DNA of 23,217 bases from the NCBI GenBank assembly GCA_946409475.1, contig CAMJWQ010000012.1, positions 1-23,217 on the forward strand, written 5' to 3'. This DNA is from an uncultured Lachnospiraceae bacterium (GTDB lineage Bacteria > Bacillota > Clostridia > Lachnospirales > Lachnospiraceae). A program made the translations under genes and the position numbers. Each line of letters begins with the position of its first letter. Position 1 is the stretch's first letter. The notes under the pieces were generated by a model. That model made no database searches. It had not been told where the DNA came from and saw only the letters and a program-made list of their open reading frames with translations. Shown here in pieces: positions 1-7,403 of this stretch.

Positions 1-408
1 ATTAATCAATTCTTCATTGTAACTGATTCCCGCTTCTTTTAAGGAAGCCAAAAAATCCGTATCGACAGAGGTAATCTGTCCGGACCCCGAACCGCCGCCA
101 ATCCATTGCGTTGCTGACCATCCGAATACATTTACTCTTGTAATATCCGTACTAAGAGGCAGGGTCTTGTCATTATTTTGCAGTAATACGATTCCTTCGC
201 CTTCAATTTCCTCCGCCAGGTCCGCATTACTTAGTTTTGTGGCTTCTACGGTATCCTGTGATACTTCTACATTTGCCGAAACGATCATTCTTTCAATCAT
301 GCCGGCAAGTATAAAATCCGCTCCTGTTAACAGGATTGCCGCAATAAGCAAAAGTACCATTCCCACATTTGCAATCCACCGTAAAATTCCTTTCAAAATT
401 TTATTCAT
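1..408 (-). CDS. Glycoside hydrolase family 3 beta-glucosidase, N-terminal part (gene runs off the left edge)
   Basis: Only the first 136 codons lie in the window, starting at an ATG after a GGAGG site (about 414-420). Residues 8-33 form a hydrophobic anchor (WIANVGMVLLLIAAILLTGA). They are followed by sequence typical of the second (C-terminal, alpha/beta sandwich) GH3 domain: EGEGIVLLQNNDKTLPL and then VNVFGWSATQWIGGGSGSG. In ordinary GH3 enzymes this segment follows the TIM barrel. Here it is near the N-terminus, as in the reversed-order GH3 enzymes known from Ruminococcus albus and Butyrivibrio. The expected role is exo-acting removal of glucose or another monosaccharide from oligosaccharides, with the enzyme tethered outside the membrane. 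The catalytic aspartate and the barrel would lie outside this window, so activity and substrate cannot be judged. Family call is confident; specificity is unknown. Confidence 0.85.
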   Translation of the reverse strand, partial: MNKILKGILRWIANVGMVLLLIAAILLTGADFILAGMIERMIVSANVEVSQDTVEATKLSNADLAEEIEGEGIVLLQNNDKTLPLSTDITRVNVFGWSATQWIGGGSGSGQITSVDTDFLASLKEAGISYNEELIN

Positions 409-565
409 AAAAAAACCTCCCAAAGAATTAGATAAATAACCTTATAATCCATAATGATCATAAGGGTATTTATAAATTATTCTATCACTCCGGAATGGTT
501 TTGTGCTATTTGTATGCATAAATTGTATTAATACTCACACATATTGTCATCTTTTTCAGTAGATA

Positions 566-1200
566 TCATTTTTTTAACGGAATTTTTATTGTTAAAACAA
601 ATATAGTAGCATCAGTCGTAATCTCAATAGAACCATGATATTTTTTAACCATATTTTTGATGCTTTTTATCCCTATCCATGATATCTGGAATCTTTAGAT
701 GTTATAGGCAAACCTTCTTTGAATATAATTTTATCCTCAAAGTAATTTTCGAATTGAAGGTAAAGCATTTTGTTACTGTTTCGCATTGTTACGGCGATGA
801 CTCTTTTTTCAGGTATTTGAATTTTATTGACACTTTCAATGGCATTATCTAAAGAATTTCCAAAAAATGCATAATAATTAATCGGTTTAAGAACATAATC
901 CAGGGCATCTACTTCATATCCCCTGATCGCATATTGAGCCAGATTGGTGATGAACATAATTAATACTTTCCGGTCTGTTTTTCTAATCTTTTCGGCTGTA
1001 CTGATACCGTCTAAATGCTTCATCTCTATATCCAGTAAAATCAAGTCATATATTGGTCTGTAATCATCAAAAATATCTAACCCATCCCGATAAATATGTG
1101 TTTCCACCTGAACCTGATTTTCTTTGGAAAACTGCTCCAAATGAGCCTGCAGTACTTCTATATCTTTCGTATTATCTTCTACAATTGCAATGTTCAGCAT
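566..1200 (-). pseudogene. Broken chimera: LytTR-type response-regulator receiver fused to the ATPase domain of a GHKL sensor kinase
   Basis: Residues 1-112 are a receiver domain. They show the acidic pair near E8-D9, phospho-acceptor D57 in LILLDIEM, and K105 in DYVLKPINYY, the usual receiver end in AgrA/LytTR regulators. Instead of a LytTR DNA-binding domain, the frame runs directly into a GHKL kinase ATPase domain. GNSLDNAIESVNKI matches the N-box, and the FENYFEDKIIFKEGLPITSK stretch matches the segment before the G-box. The frame then stops at 673-675 (HG, TAG). Adding one A there restores HGIGIKSIKNMVKKYHGSIEIT, ending IPLKK at a TGA at 566-568; the corrected total is exactly 212 codons. 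I infer that an in-frame deletion removed the regulator's output domain and most of the kinase, followed by a one-base loss. It sits 38 bases after rlmH. A real fusion with a short product is possible but lacks an intact G-box. Confidence 0.85.
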
Positions 1201-1238
1201 AATTATCCAGCCCTTATTTCATATTTACCAAAACCCAC

Positions 1239-1718
1239 TTACTTATGGTACGGTTCATGATTCATGATACGATAGCCTCTATAAATCTGCTCCAGCAGAA
1301 TCACCCTCATGAGCTGATGAGGAAAAGTCATCTTTGAAAAGCTGAGCTGATAATCCGCCCTGTCAAGGACATTTCGGCTCAAACCAAGAGAGCCGCCGAT
1401 CACAAAATAAATGTGACTGTTCCCTTCTATTCCCAGCTTTTCTATTTTTTCTGCCATCTCTTCGGATGTTAACATTTTCCCGGTTATGGCAAGAGCACAT
1501 ACATACGCATTATCCCTGATATGCTTTAGCAGCCGCTCTCCCTCCGCTTCCGTAATTTTCATCTCTTCTGTTAATGAGGCATTATCAGGGGTCTTTTCAT
1601 CTGCCACTTCCGTTATTTCCAGCTTACAGTAGCGGCTGAGCCTTTTCTGATATTCCGCAACAGCCATATGAAGATATTTTTCCTTTATCTTTCCCACGCA
1701 CAAAATTGTTATTTTCAT
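1239..1718 (-). CDS. rlmH: 23S rRNA (pseudouridine(1915)-N3)-methyltransferase RlmH
   Basis: This 159-residue protein has the full length and end-to-end pattern of RlmH, the SPOUT-class enzyme that methylates N3 of pseudouridine 1915 in helix 69 of 23S rRNA on assembled 70S ribosomes. Visible landmarks are the N-terminal MKITILCVGKIKEKYL strand-helix and the SAM-binding knot segment FVIGGSLGLS (about 105-114). The C-terminal block TFPHQLMRVILLEQIYRGYR leads to NHEPYHK, the invariant C-terminus. The start is preceded by AAGGAACAG. In many Firmicutes rlmH stands near unrelated genes, as here. The broken two-component gene follows it by 38 bases and is perhaps co-transcribed. The gene is intact with no unusual residues. 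Confidence 0.97.
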   Translation of the reverse strand: MKITILCVGKIKEKYLHMAVAEYQKRLSRYCKLEITEVADEKTPDNASLTEEMKITEAEGERLLKHIRDNAYVCALAITGKMLTSEEMAEKIEKLGIEGNSHIYFVIGGSLGLSRNVLDRADYQLSFSKMTFPHQLMRVILLEQIYRGYRIMNHEPYHK

Positions 1719-1793
1719 AATCTGTTCCTTATTACTTATAAGTTATAAATTGCTTTCCCGTTTATTTCCTTTGACGATAAGGTCATCCTGTCC

Positions 1794-1838
1794 TTACTTC
1801 TTTATTTCTTACTTCTTTATTTCTTACTTCTTTATTTC
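1794..1838. repeat. 15-bp tandem repeat, three perfect copies
   Basis: The unit TTACTTCTTTATTTC occurs three times head to tail at 1794-1808, 1809-1823 and 1824-1838, in the intergenic space between divergent rlmH and the zinc-ribbon gene. The last copy overlaps the expected -35 position of the promoter at 1835-1863. Perfect identity between copies indicates recent slippage. Confidence 0.9.
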
Positions 1839-1863
1839 TATCTCTACTCCTTTATGATATAAT
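1835..1863 (+). promoter_or_regulatory. Candidate sigma-A promoter of the zinc-ribbon gene
   Basis: A perfect TATAAT is present at 1858-1863. At 17 bases upstream the -35 region is weak (TTTCTA-like) and falls in the last copy of the 15-bp repeat. The start site would be near 1870, giving a short leader with AAGGAGTGA before the ATG at 1896. Confidence 0.55.
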
Positions 1864-1895
1864 AGAAAAAAGTAAATGACAAGGAGTGAAACAGG

Positions 1896-2714
1896 ATGCC
1901 TTATTGTCCGAAATGTAAAAATGAATATACGGAAGGTATAACGGTCTGCGCCGATTGCGGGGAACCTCTCGTGGAGAAATTGTCTTCCGAAAATGATATT
2001 CCATTAGTATACGGCACAAGAGAAGAGCTGGAAGAGATCCTGCGGTTTTTGCAATACGCAGGCATAAAAAGCGGTTCTTTAGATGTTGATTCCGATACGG
2101 AAGAAAGCTACCTGACTGTTTCTTACGACGAAGAAGGAAAGGCCAGAAAATTAATAGCCCTATATAATGAAAACAAAAAAGAGGAGGCCTTTAAGGAAGG
2201 GGAACCCGCCTCTGAGGTAAATGCTCCCGGAAGCAGTACGGCCGACTCTCCTAAAATATATGCCAATAAAAGTGAGAAATTAGATAATCTGCAGTCCTCT
2301 GCCTATACCCTTTTACTGGCAGGAGCAGTTGGTCTGCTCGTCATGGTATTGGCATTTACAGGCGTTTTGGATTTTCATCTGGCTGCCAATATCAAATATA
2401 TGACATATCTTATCATGTCCCTCTTATTTATTTTATTCATCGTATTTGGCATTCACTCCTTTGTATCCGCTAAAACCGTAAAAATAGAGGCCGAAAAGGA
2501 AAGACATATCACAAAAGAAATTAAGAACTGGTTCCATGAGAACTTTGACTTAGACAAGGATGATCTGCTGCTGCCTGCAGACATGGAGGAAGAAATTAAA
2601 TATTTTAAGCGCAGTGAAAATATGAAGCGGATTCTTAAGGAAGCCTATTCTTCCGCAGACGATGCACTTCTGGATGCAATTATTGAGGAGCTGTATCAGG
2701 AAATATACGAATAA
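1896..2714 (+). CDS. Zinc-ribbon protein with a DUF2007-like segment and two membrane helices
   Basis: The first 21 residues hold a zinc ribbon, CPKC at 4-7 and CADC at 18-21. Residues 36-97 (PLVYGTREELEEILRFLQYAGI onward) resemble the small DUF2007 'signal transducing' fold. A charged, low-complexity linker (95-130) follows. Two hydrophobic helices lie at about 136-158 and 168-191, and a charged, helical C-terminal tail of about 80 residues completes the protein. The likely topology is both ends in the cytoplasm. No enzyme motif is visible. The ATG follows AAGGAGTGA. It is one of the few plus-strand genes and is convergent with the metallo-beta-lactamase gene, with only 27 bases between stops. 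Function is unknown; a membrane-linked sensor or adaptor role is a guess from the ribbon. Confidence 0.85.
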   Translation: MPYCPKCKNEYTEGITVCADCGEPLVEKLSSENDIPLVYGTREELEEILRFLQYAGIKSGSLDVDSDTEESYLTVSYDEEGKARKLIALYNENKKEEAFKEGEPASEVNAPGSSTADSPKIYANKSEKLDNLQSSAYTLLLAGAVGLLVMVLAFTGVLDFHLAANIKYMTYLIMSLLFILFIVFGIHSFVSAKTVKIEAEKERHITKEIKNWFHENFDLDKDDLLLPADMEEEIKYFKRSENMKRILKEAYSSADDALLDAIIEELYQEIYE

Positions 2715-2741
2715 CTGCTGTATTGTTACTATTCAGGCTTT

Positions 2742-3542
2742 TTAGAAATCAAATGCATCCAGGTCATCGGGGACATATAAATTACCGTGATAATAAGTCC
2801 TGCCTTCCTTTGTATAGAGTTCTTTTCTTCTCAGGATGTTTTTATCTTCCGTATGATAGAGAATCAGATTCGGTATTGCCATTTCTTCTGCTAATTGACA
2901 GGCTTCCTTCACCGTACTGTGATGCTTTTCATAGGGCTTAAACTGCTCTGCTTCTCCAAACAGGCAAAAAGCTTCATGCATAAGCCAGTCACTGCCCTTC
3001 ACATAAGAAAACTCACATTCATTATAGGGTTCGTCACCACAGCAGGCTAATTTCTGTCCGCCGGGTAATATCATGGTAAAACCAAACTGCTTTGCTTTTG
3101 TGGAACCGATGTCGAAAAATGTGACAGGGCAATCCAGTATTTCCCTGGTATCTCCGTTTTCCATGGGAATCAATCGGATTCTTTCTCCTATATGCTTTGC
3201 CACCTTCTTTTGTATGGTCAAATCCACGATAGTCATGATGGTTGTAATCAAATCACTGTGACAGTAAACCCTTAATTCTCCCTGATATTTATTCTGGTTC
3301 ATCTTTTGCCCCGCTAAACGGATTAACCAGATCAATCCTAATAAATGGTCAATGTGCTCATGGGTAATAAAGATATCATGGATTTCCTCTACAGGTATTG
3401 CCGCATTTTTTAGAGCCTTTAAAATATAATTTCCGCCGCCCGCATCCACAAGAAAATGGCGGCCCTCCCCGGAAAATGCAAAGCAGGTATTAAAACATTC
3501 CGTCACCATGGCATTCCCTGTTCCCAGTATTGTAAGTTTCAT
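2742..3542 (-). CDS. Metallo-beta-lactamase-fold hydrolase, RNase Z-like
   Basis: I place the start at the internal ATG at 3542 (MKLTILGTGNAMVT) because GGAGGAAAT sits directly upstream; a longer frame to 3602 lacks such a site. The 266-residue protein begins with the strand-loop typical of RNase Z and related enzymes (LGTGNAMVTECFNTCF). It carries the metal motif HEHIDH at 61-66 and later ligands in CCGDEPYN, MHEAF, EKHHSTV and LILYHTED. The Zn-dependent phosphodiesterase fold is therefore complete. In true RNase Z the exosite arm binds tRNA precursors; here the central insertion is short and I cannot say whether tRNA is the substrate. It follows the GarR-like gene by about 65 bases on the same strand and may be read through from that operon. 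Fold is certain, substrate is not. Confidence 0.88.
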   Translation of the reverse strand: MKLTILGTGNAMVTECFNTCFAFSGEGRHFLVDAGGGNYILKALKNAAIPVEEIHDIFITHEHIDHLLGLIWLIRLAGQKMNQNKYQGELRVYCHSDLITTIMTIVDLTIQKKVAKHIGERIRLIPMENGDTREILDCPVTFFDIGSTKAKQFGFTMILPGGQKLACCGDEPYNECEFSYVKGSDWLMHEAFCLFGEAEQFKPYEKHHSTVKEACQLAEEMAIPNLILYHTEDKNILRRKELYTKEGRTYYHGNLYVPDDLDAFDF

Positions 3543-3607
3543 ATTTCCTCCACATCTCAGCCTGTTTTTCTTTCCTGTCAGATAATTAGTATACTGACGC
3601 ACTGGTA

Positions 3608-4474
3608 TTATTTCTGATAGTATTTAATCAGGGCCTGCGTTCCCAGGCTTCCTAATCCGTCCTCTTCTAACCTTTTACAATGAGCAAGTACCGTGCTTAG
3701 CACATCCAGTTCTATATTACTTGCTTTTGCTTCGTCCTCCGCAAGACCCATATCCTTTATAAAATGCCTTATAAAAAAACCGGGGGCAAAATCATCTTCC
3801 AGTATTTTTGCACCGCAGGTATCTAATTGCCTGCTTCCTGCCGCCCCGGTAGATACGGATTGGAATAGGATATTAAGATCCAGTCCTTTGCTCTTGGCAT
3901 AAGTAAAGGCTTCACAGACTCCGGACAAGGCTCCGGCAATCATAATCTGGTTTGCTAATTTGGCGTGCTGGCCTGATCCCGCTTTTCCCTGATAATTAAT
4001 ATTGGTTCCCATGGCCTGAAAAACAGGAAGACATACTTCATAATCCTCCTTGTCTCCCCCCACCAGTATGGAAAGGGTACCGCTTTTCGCTCCCGTATCC
4101 CCGCCTGTCACAGGAGCATCCAGAACTTTCAGGCCTTTTTTAGTGCCTTCCTCATAAATGCGTTCCGCCAGCTTAGGACTGGTAGTCGTCATATCAATTA
4201 AACAGGTCCCGGGAAGGGCAGAATCCATAATTCCGCCCTCCTTAAAATAAATCTCCTCTACGTCCTTTGGAAAACCAACAATAGTGATCACCGCTTCGCA
4301 GTCTTTCACACAATCACCTATGCTTTCGTGAAAAACAGCTCCCTCACTTATGACGTCTTCTGCTTTGCTTTTATTTCTTGCAAAAATATGCAGTTGGAAG
4401 CCTGCCTTTAGCAAATTTCTTACCATGGATTTTCCCATAATCCCTACACCGATAAATGCAATTTTCTTCATCAT
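3608..4474 (-). CDS. GarR-like NAD(P)-dependent 2-hydroxy-3-oxopropionate (tartronate semialdehyde) reductase
   Basis: A 288-residue beta-hydroxyacid dehydrogenase of full family length. The N-terminal Rossmann motif is FIGVGIMGKSMVRNLLKAGF (residues 7-26). An arginine follows at R33 (FARNKSK), consistent with, but not proving, NADPH use. The substrate loop is DAPVTGGDTGAKSGTLSILVGG (119-140), and the catalytic lysine is K172 in GSGQHAKLANQ. Family members reduce tartronate semialdehyde to D-glycerate or act on 3-hydroxyisobutyrate. The presence of glycerate kinase and a lyase in the same operon favours tartronate semialdehyde. The gene is the last of the sugar-acid operon, 13 bases after the D-2-hydroxyacid dehydrogenase. 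The first of two adjacent ATG codons is best spaced from AAAGG. Confidence 0.85.
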   Translation of the reverse strand: MMKKIAFIGVGIMGKSMVRNLLKAGFQLHIFARNKSKAEDVISEGAVFHESIGDCVKDCEAVITIVGFPKDVEEIYFKEGGIMDSALPGTCLIDMTTTSPKLAERIYEEGTKKGLKVLDAPVTGGDTGAKSGTLSILVGGDKEDYEVCLPVFQAMGTNINYQGKAGSGQHAKLANQIMIAGALSGVCEAFTYAKSKGLDLNILFQSVSTGAAGSRQLDTCGAKILEDDFAPGFFIRHFIKDMGLAEDEAKASNIELDVLSTVLAHCKRLEEDGLGSLGTQALIKYYQK

Positions 4475-4487
4475 TTAAGACCTTTCG

Positions 4488-5447
4488 TTATTTATTCACT
4501 ACATTAACAGCTTCTCCTGCTAAAAATGCTTTCAGATTATCCGCCGCAATATTCATAAGCCTTGCTCTGGATTCCTTTGGGGCCCAGGAAATGTGAGGCG
4601 TAATCAGGCAGTTTTTTGCTTTTAACAGCGGATTGTCACCACGAATCGGCTCCGTAGATACCACATCCAATCCGGCTGCCAATACCTTTCCGGAATTCAA
4701 TGCCTCTGCCAAATCCTTTTCCACAATTAACGGTCCTCTTGAATTATTTATTATTATAACACTGTCTTTCATTTTCGCAATGGTATCTTTATTGATAATC
4801 CCTTCCGTTTCCGGAAACAAGGGACAATGTAAAGCAATCACATCCGATTTTACCAGCAATTCATCCAATTCCGCATATTTACAGGTTTCGCTTTCTAATT
4901 CCGGTATTTTAAAAGCATCGTACGCCAATACCTTCATACCAAAAGCCTGTGCCAGCTTTCCCGTATTTTGTCCGATTCTTCCGTATCCGATAATCCCCAT
5001 TGTCTTTCCGTCCAGTTCGATCAATGGGTAATCCCAGAAGCACCAATCCGGGCATTGCTCCCATCTTCCTTCATGCACGGCCTTATCATGGTGTCCGATA
5101 TGATGGCAGACTTCCAATAAAAGCCCCATGGCGAACTGCCCTACTGCTGCTGTCCCATAAGTGGGGATATTAGTTACGGTAATGCCTTTTTCCCCGGCTG
5201 TTACCGTATCAACCACGTTGTATCCTGTTGCCAGAACACCGATGTATTTGATATTGCTGCAAGCATTCATTGTATCTTTTGAAACAGGTGTTTTATTAAC
5301 AATGACAGCCTCCGCATTGCCAATTCTTTCGATGATCTTATCTGCCGGCGTACGATCGTAGACTGTTAATTCCCCCATTGCTTCAAAGGCTTCCCAGCTT
5401 AAATCTCCCGGATTTTCCGTATAGCCGTCTAATATTACAATTTTCAT
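4488..5447 (-). CDS. D-isomer-specific 2-hydroxyacid dehydrogenase (glycerate dehydrogenase / hydroxypyruvate reductase-like)
   Basis: This 319-residue protein has both halves of the family: the split substrate domain and an inserted NAD domain with GIIGYGRIGQNTGKLAQAFG (151-170). Acidic D177 (LAYDAF) points to NAD(H). The catalytic triad is visible as R237 (NNSRGPL), E266 (STEP) and H285 (TPHISW). Sequence around VLATGYNVVDTVTA and PTYGTAAVGQFAMGLLLE is like that of glycerate dehydrogenases, which interconvert hydroxypyruvate and D-glycerate. Together with the neighbouring glycerate kinase it would feed hydroxypyruvate to glycerate. GAGGAGG precedes the ATG. It lies 79 bases after the RraA gene, a gap that holds a hairpin (5481-5507). 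Confidence 0.88.
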   Translation of the reverse strand: MKIVILDGYTENPGDLSWEAFEAMGELTVYDRTPADKIIERIGNAEAVIVNKTPVSKDTMNACSNIKYIGVLATGYNVVDTVTAGEKGITVTNIPTYGTAAVGQFAMGLLLEVCHHIGHHDKAVHEGRWEQCPDWCFWDYPLIELDGKTMGIIGYGRIGQNTGKLAQAFGMKVLAYDAFKIPELESETCKYAELDELLVKSDVIALHCPLFPETEGIINKDTIAKMKDSVIIINNSRGPLIVEKDLAEALNSGKVLAAGLDVVSTEPIRGDNPLLKAKNCLITPHISWAPKESRARLMNIAADNLKAFLAGEAVNVVNK

Positions 5448-5480
5448 ATATTTTCCTCCTCGTTATTATTACATTCCGAA

Positions 5481-5507
5481 GACACCCTTAGCTATGGCTC
5501 GGGTGTC
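5481..5507 (-). other. Intra-operon hairpin between the RraA-family and dehydrogenase genes
   Basis: GACACCC at 5481-5487 pairs with GGGTGTC at 5501-5507, and inside it AGC (5490-5492) pairs with GCT (5497-5499) around a TATG loop, giving about 10 base pairs. No run of T follows on the minus strand, so it is more likely a pausing or RNA-processing structure than a strong terminator. Confidence 0.5.
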
Positions 5508-5526
5508 CTCTTTATGAGACCTTTAT

Positions 5527-6273
5527 TTATGCATATAGTCCTGCTAAAATATCATTGATTTCTTTTCCGCTGTTTGCTTTTGCCAGCATAGGCTGTGCTT
5601 TCGCTTCAAATTTTTGCATTGCCGAAGCACGTTCCAAGATATCATCCAGATATTCTCTGGGAAATTTTACGGCCCCGTTTTCATCCATATGAACGATATC
5701 CCCAGGTCCTACTCTCATGCCGCAGATATCAACAACATCATTGATGCATTGCAAAGATAAATCTCCGTGTCCCGCACAGATTCCCGTAGTCATGTATTGC
5801 ACTCCCAGGGGACGAACTTCATCCACATCACGGGATGCTCCATCCGTAATGGCTCCGATAATACCGGCACGCTTAAAGGATGTCATCATGTTTCCGCCCA
5901 GCAGGCCGTTCCGCATTTTCATATCCTCCGGCATTTCTTGTTTTACACACAACACAACCGGCTGGGGTGAAGCCTTAATGGCATCGAATACATCTCCGAT
6001 CATGCTGCCATGACTGTAGTCATGATCAGGCAGTCCGTAGGTAGCCGTTACTACATAGCCGCAAAGCCTGCCCAGTTCAGGGAAATTACATTTCAATGTG
6101 GCATCGGTATACCATTTTCCATACCAGGGATTGTATAGCTTTAAGCAATTTTCATCGTTTGGATAGCTCGCAACTACGTTGGTGATGGTAGGCGTATCAA
6201 ATTGCTTTAACTTCTCCATAACCTCTTGATCATGCTTGATTTCTTCCGGTGTTAAATGTAACTCTTTTCTCAT
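5527..6273 (-). CDS. RraA-family lyase (HMG/CHA aldolase-like, oxaloacetate decarboxylase-like)
   Basis: A 248-residue member of the RraA / 4-hydroxy-4-methyl-2-oxoglutarate aldolase superfamily. The phosphate/carboxylate-binding loop GLLGGNMMTSFKRAG and the metal/substrate motif ITDGASRDVDEV, with its D-G-x-x-R-D spacing, are intact. This favours an active Mg-dependent pyruvate-type aldolase or decarboxylase rather than the RNase E inhibitor role. It is somewhat longer than the common 160-230 residues, with an added N-terminal segment rich in aromatic residues (LYNPWYGKWYTDATLKC). Co-transcription with a sugar-acid permease, two oxoacid reductases and glycerate kinase suggests cleavage of a 2-oxo sugar acid to pyruvate plus a three-carbon semialdehyde or hydroxypyruvate. 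The start has AGGAGG seven to eight bases upstream. The exact substrate cannot be read from sequence. Confidence 0.82.
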   Translation of the reverse strand: MRKELHLTPEEIKHDQEVMEKLKQFDTPTITNVVASYPNDENCLKLYNPWYGKWYTDATLKCNFPELGRLCGYVVTATYGLPDHDYSHGSMIGDVFDAIKASPQPVVLCVKQEMPEDMKMRNGLLGGNMMTSFKRAGIIGAITDGASRDVDEVRPLGVQYMTTGICAGHGDLSLQCINDVVDICGMRVGPGDIVHMDENGAVKFPREYLDDILERASAMQKFEAKAQPMLAKANSGKEINDILAGLYA

Positions 6274-6306
6274 TTCCAGTCCTCCTGTTTATATTTACTA
6301 TGAATT

Positions 6307-7305
6307 TTAAGTGGTACTCACTGCGGCATTTACCGCCTCTTTTTTGGGAAACTTGGGACTTCCGAATTTCTTAGCCCAGAAATTAGTCATAATCGGTGCC
6401 AAAATGGCCGTTACTACAACTGCAGCCGCTACCTGTGGTGTTGCTATTGCGGCAGCAGTTTCCAGACTGGGATCTACCAGGGCCACCGAGGCGGGAACCA
6501 GCACGGCATTTCCCGCCGTAGTGGATACGGCCCAGGCTGCATAACCGGGTCTTCCTCCAATTAGTTTATCAAATACCAGTATAAATACACCTCCGACAAA
6601 TGCGGAAATTAATCCTAACAGGATTCCTGAAAATCCGCTTTTGACAATATTGGACAGGTTGATTCCTCCGCCCAGGCAAAATCCGATAAAGGGAATCAAT
6701 ATTTTTGTACCCGAATCCAGAAATTCTCTGATCTTAGAGCTGAAGTTTCCGAGAATCATGCCAATAATGATAGGCAATACCGTGGACAGCAGGGATAGTA
6801 AATCTATGCTGGCAAGCCCCGATGTACCCATTGCCACCATTGTGAGGAACGGTCCGTCATTAATTGACAGCAGGCTTACGGAAGCCACATCTGTCTCGTC
6901 TCCGTAAATATTCATGAGAGAAACAAAGATACCGCCATTGCAATTTGTAACCGCACTGATAATAGCCAGCGAGGATAATCCCAGAAAACCATCGGGTCCG
7001 AAAAAACGTCCCACCGCAATGCCGAGCAGGGCACCGATTGCAAATTTAGCAAACAGTAATGTTCCGCCTCTTCTGATTACTTTAGGGATGGTTCTGACCT
7101 GCAGCTGCGCACCGACGCACACAAAAAAAACACCTGTAATTGCTATTGTTCCTGCACTGGTAAATGTGGCAGTGGTATATGTACCAATTTGTAATATCTG
7201 TGGACAAAAAGTATTGATTAATGCTCCCAGTACTAAGGGGATAATCATAATTCCGGCAGGAACTTTTCCTAAAATCTTTAATAACTTATTCGAAAATTCT
7301 TCCAC
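6307..7305 (-). CDS. 2-keto-3-deoxygluconate permease family transporter (KdgT-like)
   Basis: 332 residues with about ten hydrophobic helices and the N-terminal pattern LKILGKVPAGIMIIPLVLGALINTF that marks the KdgT family of proton symporters. Family members import 2-keto-3-deoxygluconate and probably related aldonic and keto-acids. The helix segment ISAVTNCNGGIFVSLMNIYGD and the AVSTTAGNAVLVPASVAL stretch near the end are characteristic. The start is a GTG (7303-7305) with GGAGGG placed correctly upstream. It lies between glycerate kinase and the RraA-family lyase in one operon, so its cargo is probably the compound these enzymes break down. Confidence 0.88.
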   Translation of the reverse strand: MEEFSNKLLKILGKVPAGIMIIPLVLGALINTFCPQILQIGTYTTATFTSAGTIAITGVFFVCVGAQLQVRTIPKVIRRGGTLLFAKFAIGALLGIAVGRFFGPDGFLGLSSLAIISAVTNCNGGIFVSLMNIYGDETDVASVSLLSINDGPFLTMVAMGTSGLASIDLLSLLSTVLPIIIGMILGNFSSKIREFLDSGTKILIPFIGFCLGGGINLSNIVKSGFSGILLGLISAFVGGVFILVFDKLIGGRPGYAAWAVSTTAGNAVLVPASVALVDPSLETAAAIATPQVAAAVVVTAILAPIMTNFWAKKFGSPKFPKKEAVNAAVSTT

Positions 7306-7403
7306 TTCTTAACCCTCCTTTAAATTTGTTCCTTAGGATTTACTTTTGTGCACAGAAAGTTATTCCCATTTATATAAATATCTATTAACTAGATTTTATA
7401 TCA

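Noticed and set aside
443..470. Imperfect inverted repeat (CTTAT ... ATAAG) upstream of the GH3 gene, considered as an operator
   Set aside because: Arms are only five to seven bases of A/T-rich DNA with a mismatch; expected by chance here.
1794..1838. Three 15-bp repeats considered as a CRISPR fragment
   Set aside because: Copies are head to tail with no spacers and too short; no cas genes are present.
5527..6273. RraA-family protein considered as the regulator of RNase E activity
   Set aside because: The lyase motif DGxxRD is intact and the gene sits in a sugar-acid operon; Clostridia RraA proteins are not established RNase E inhibitors.
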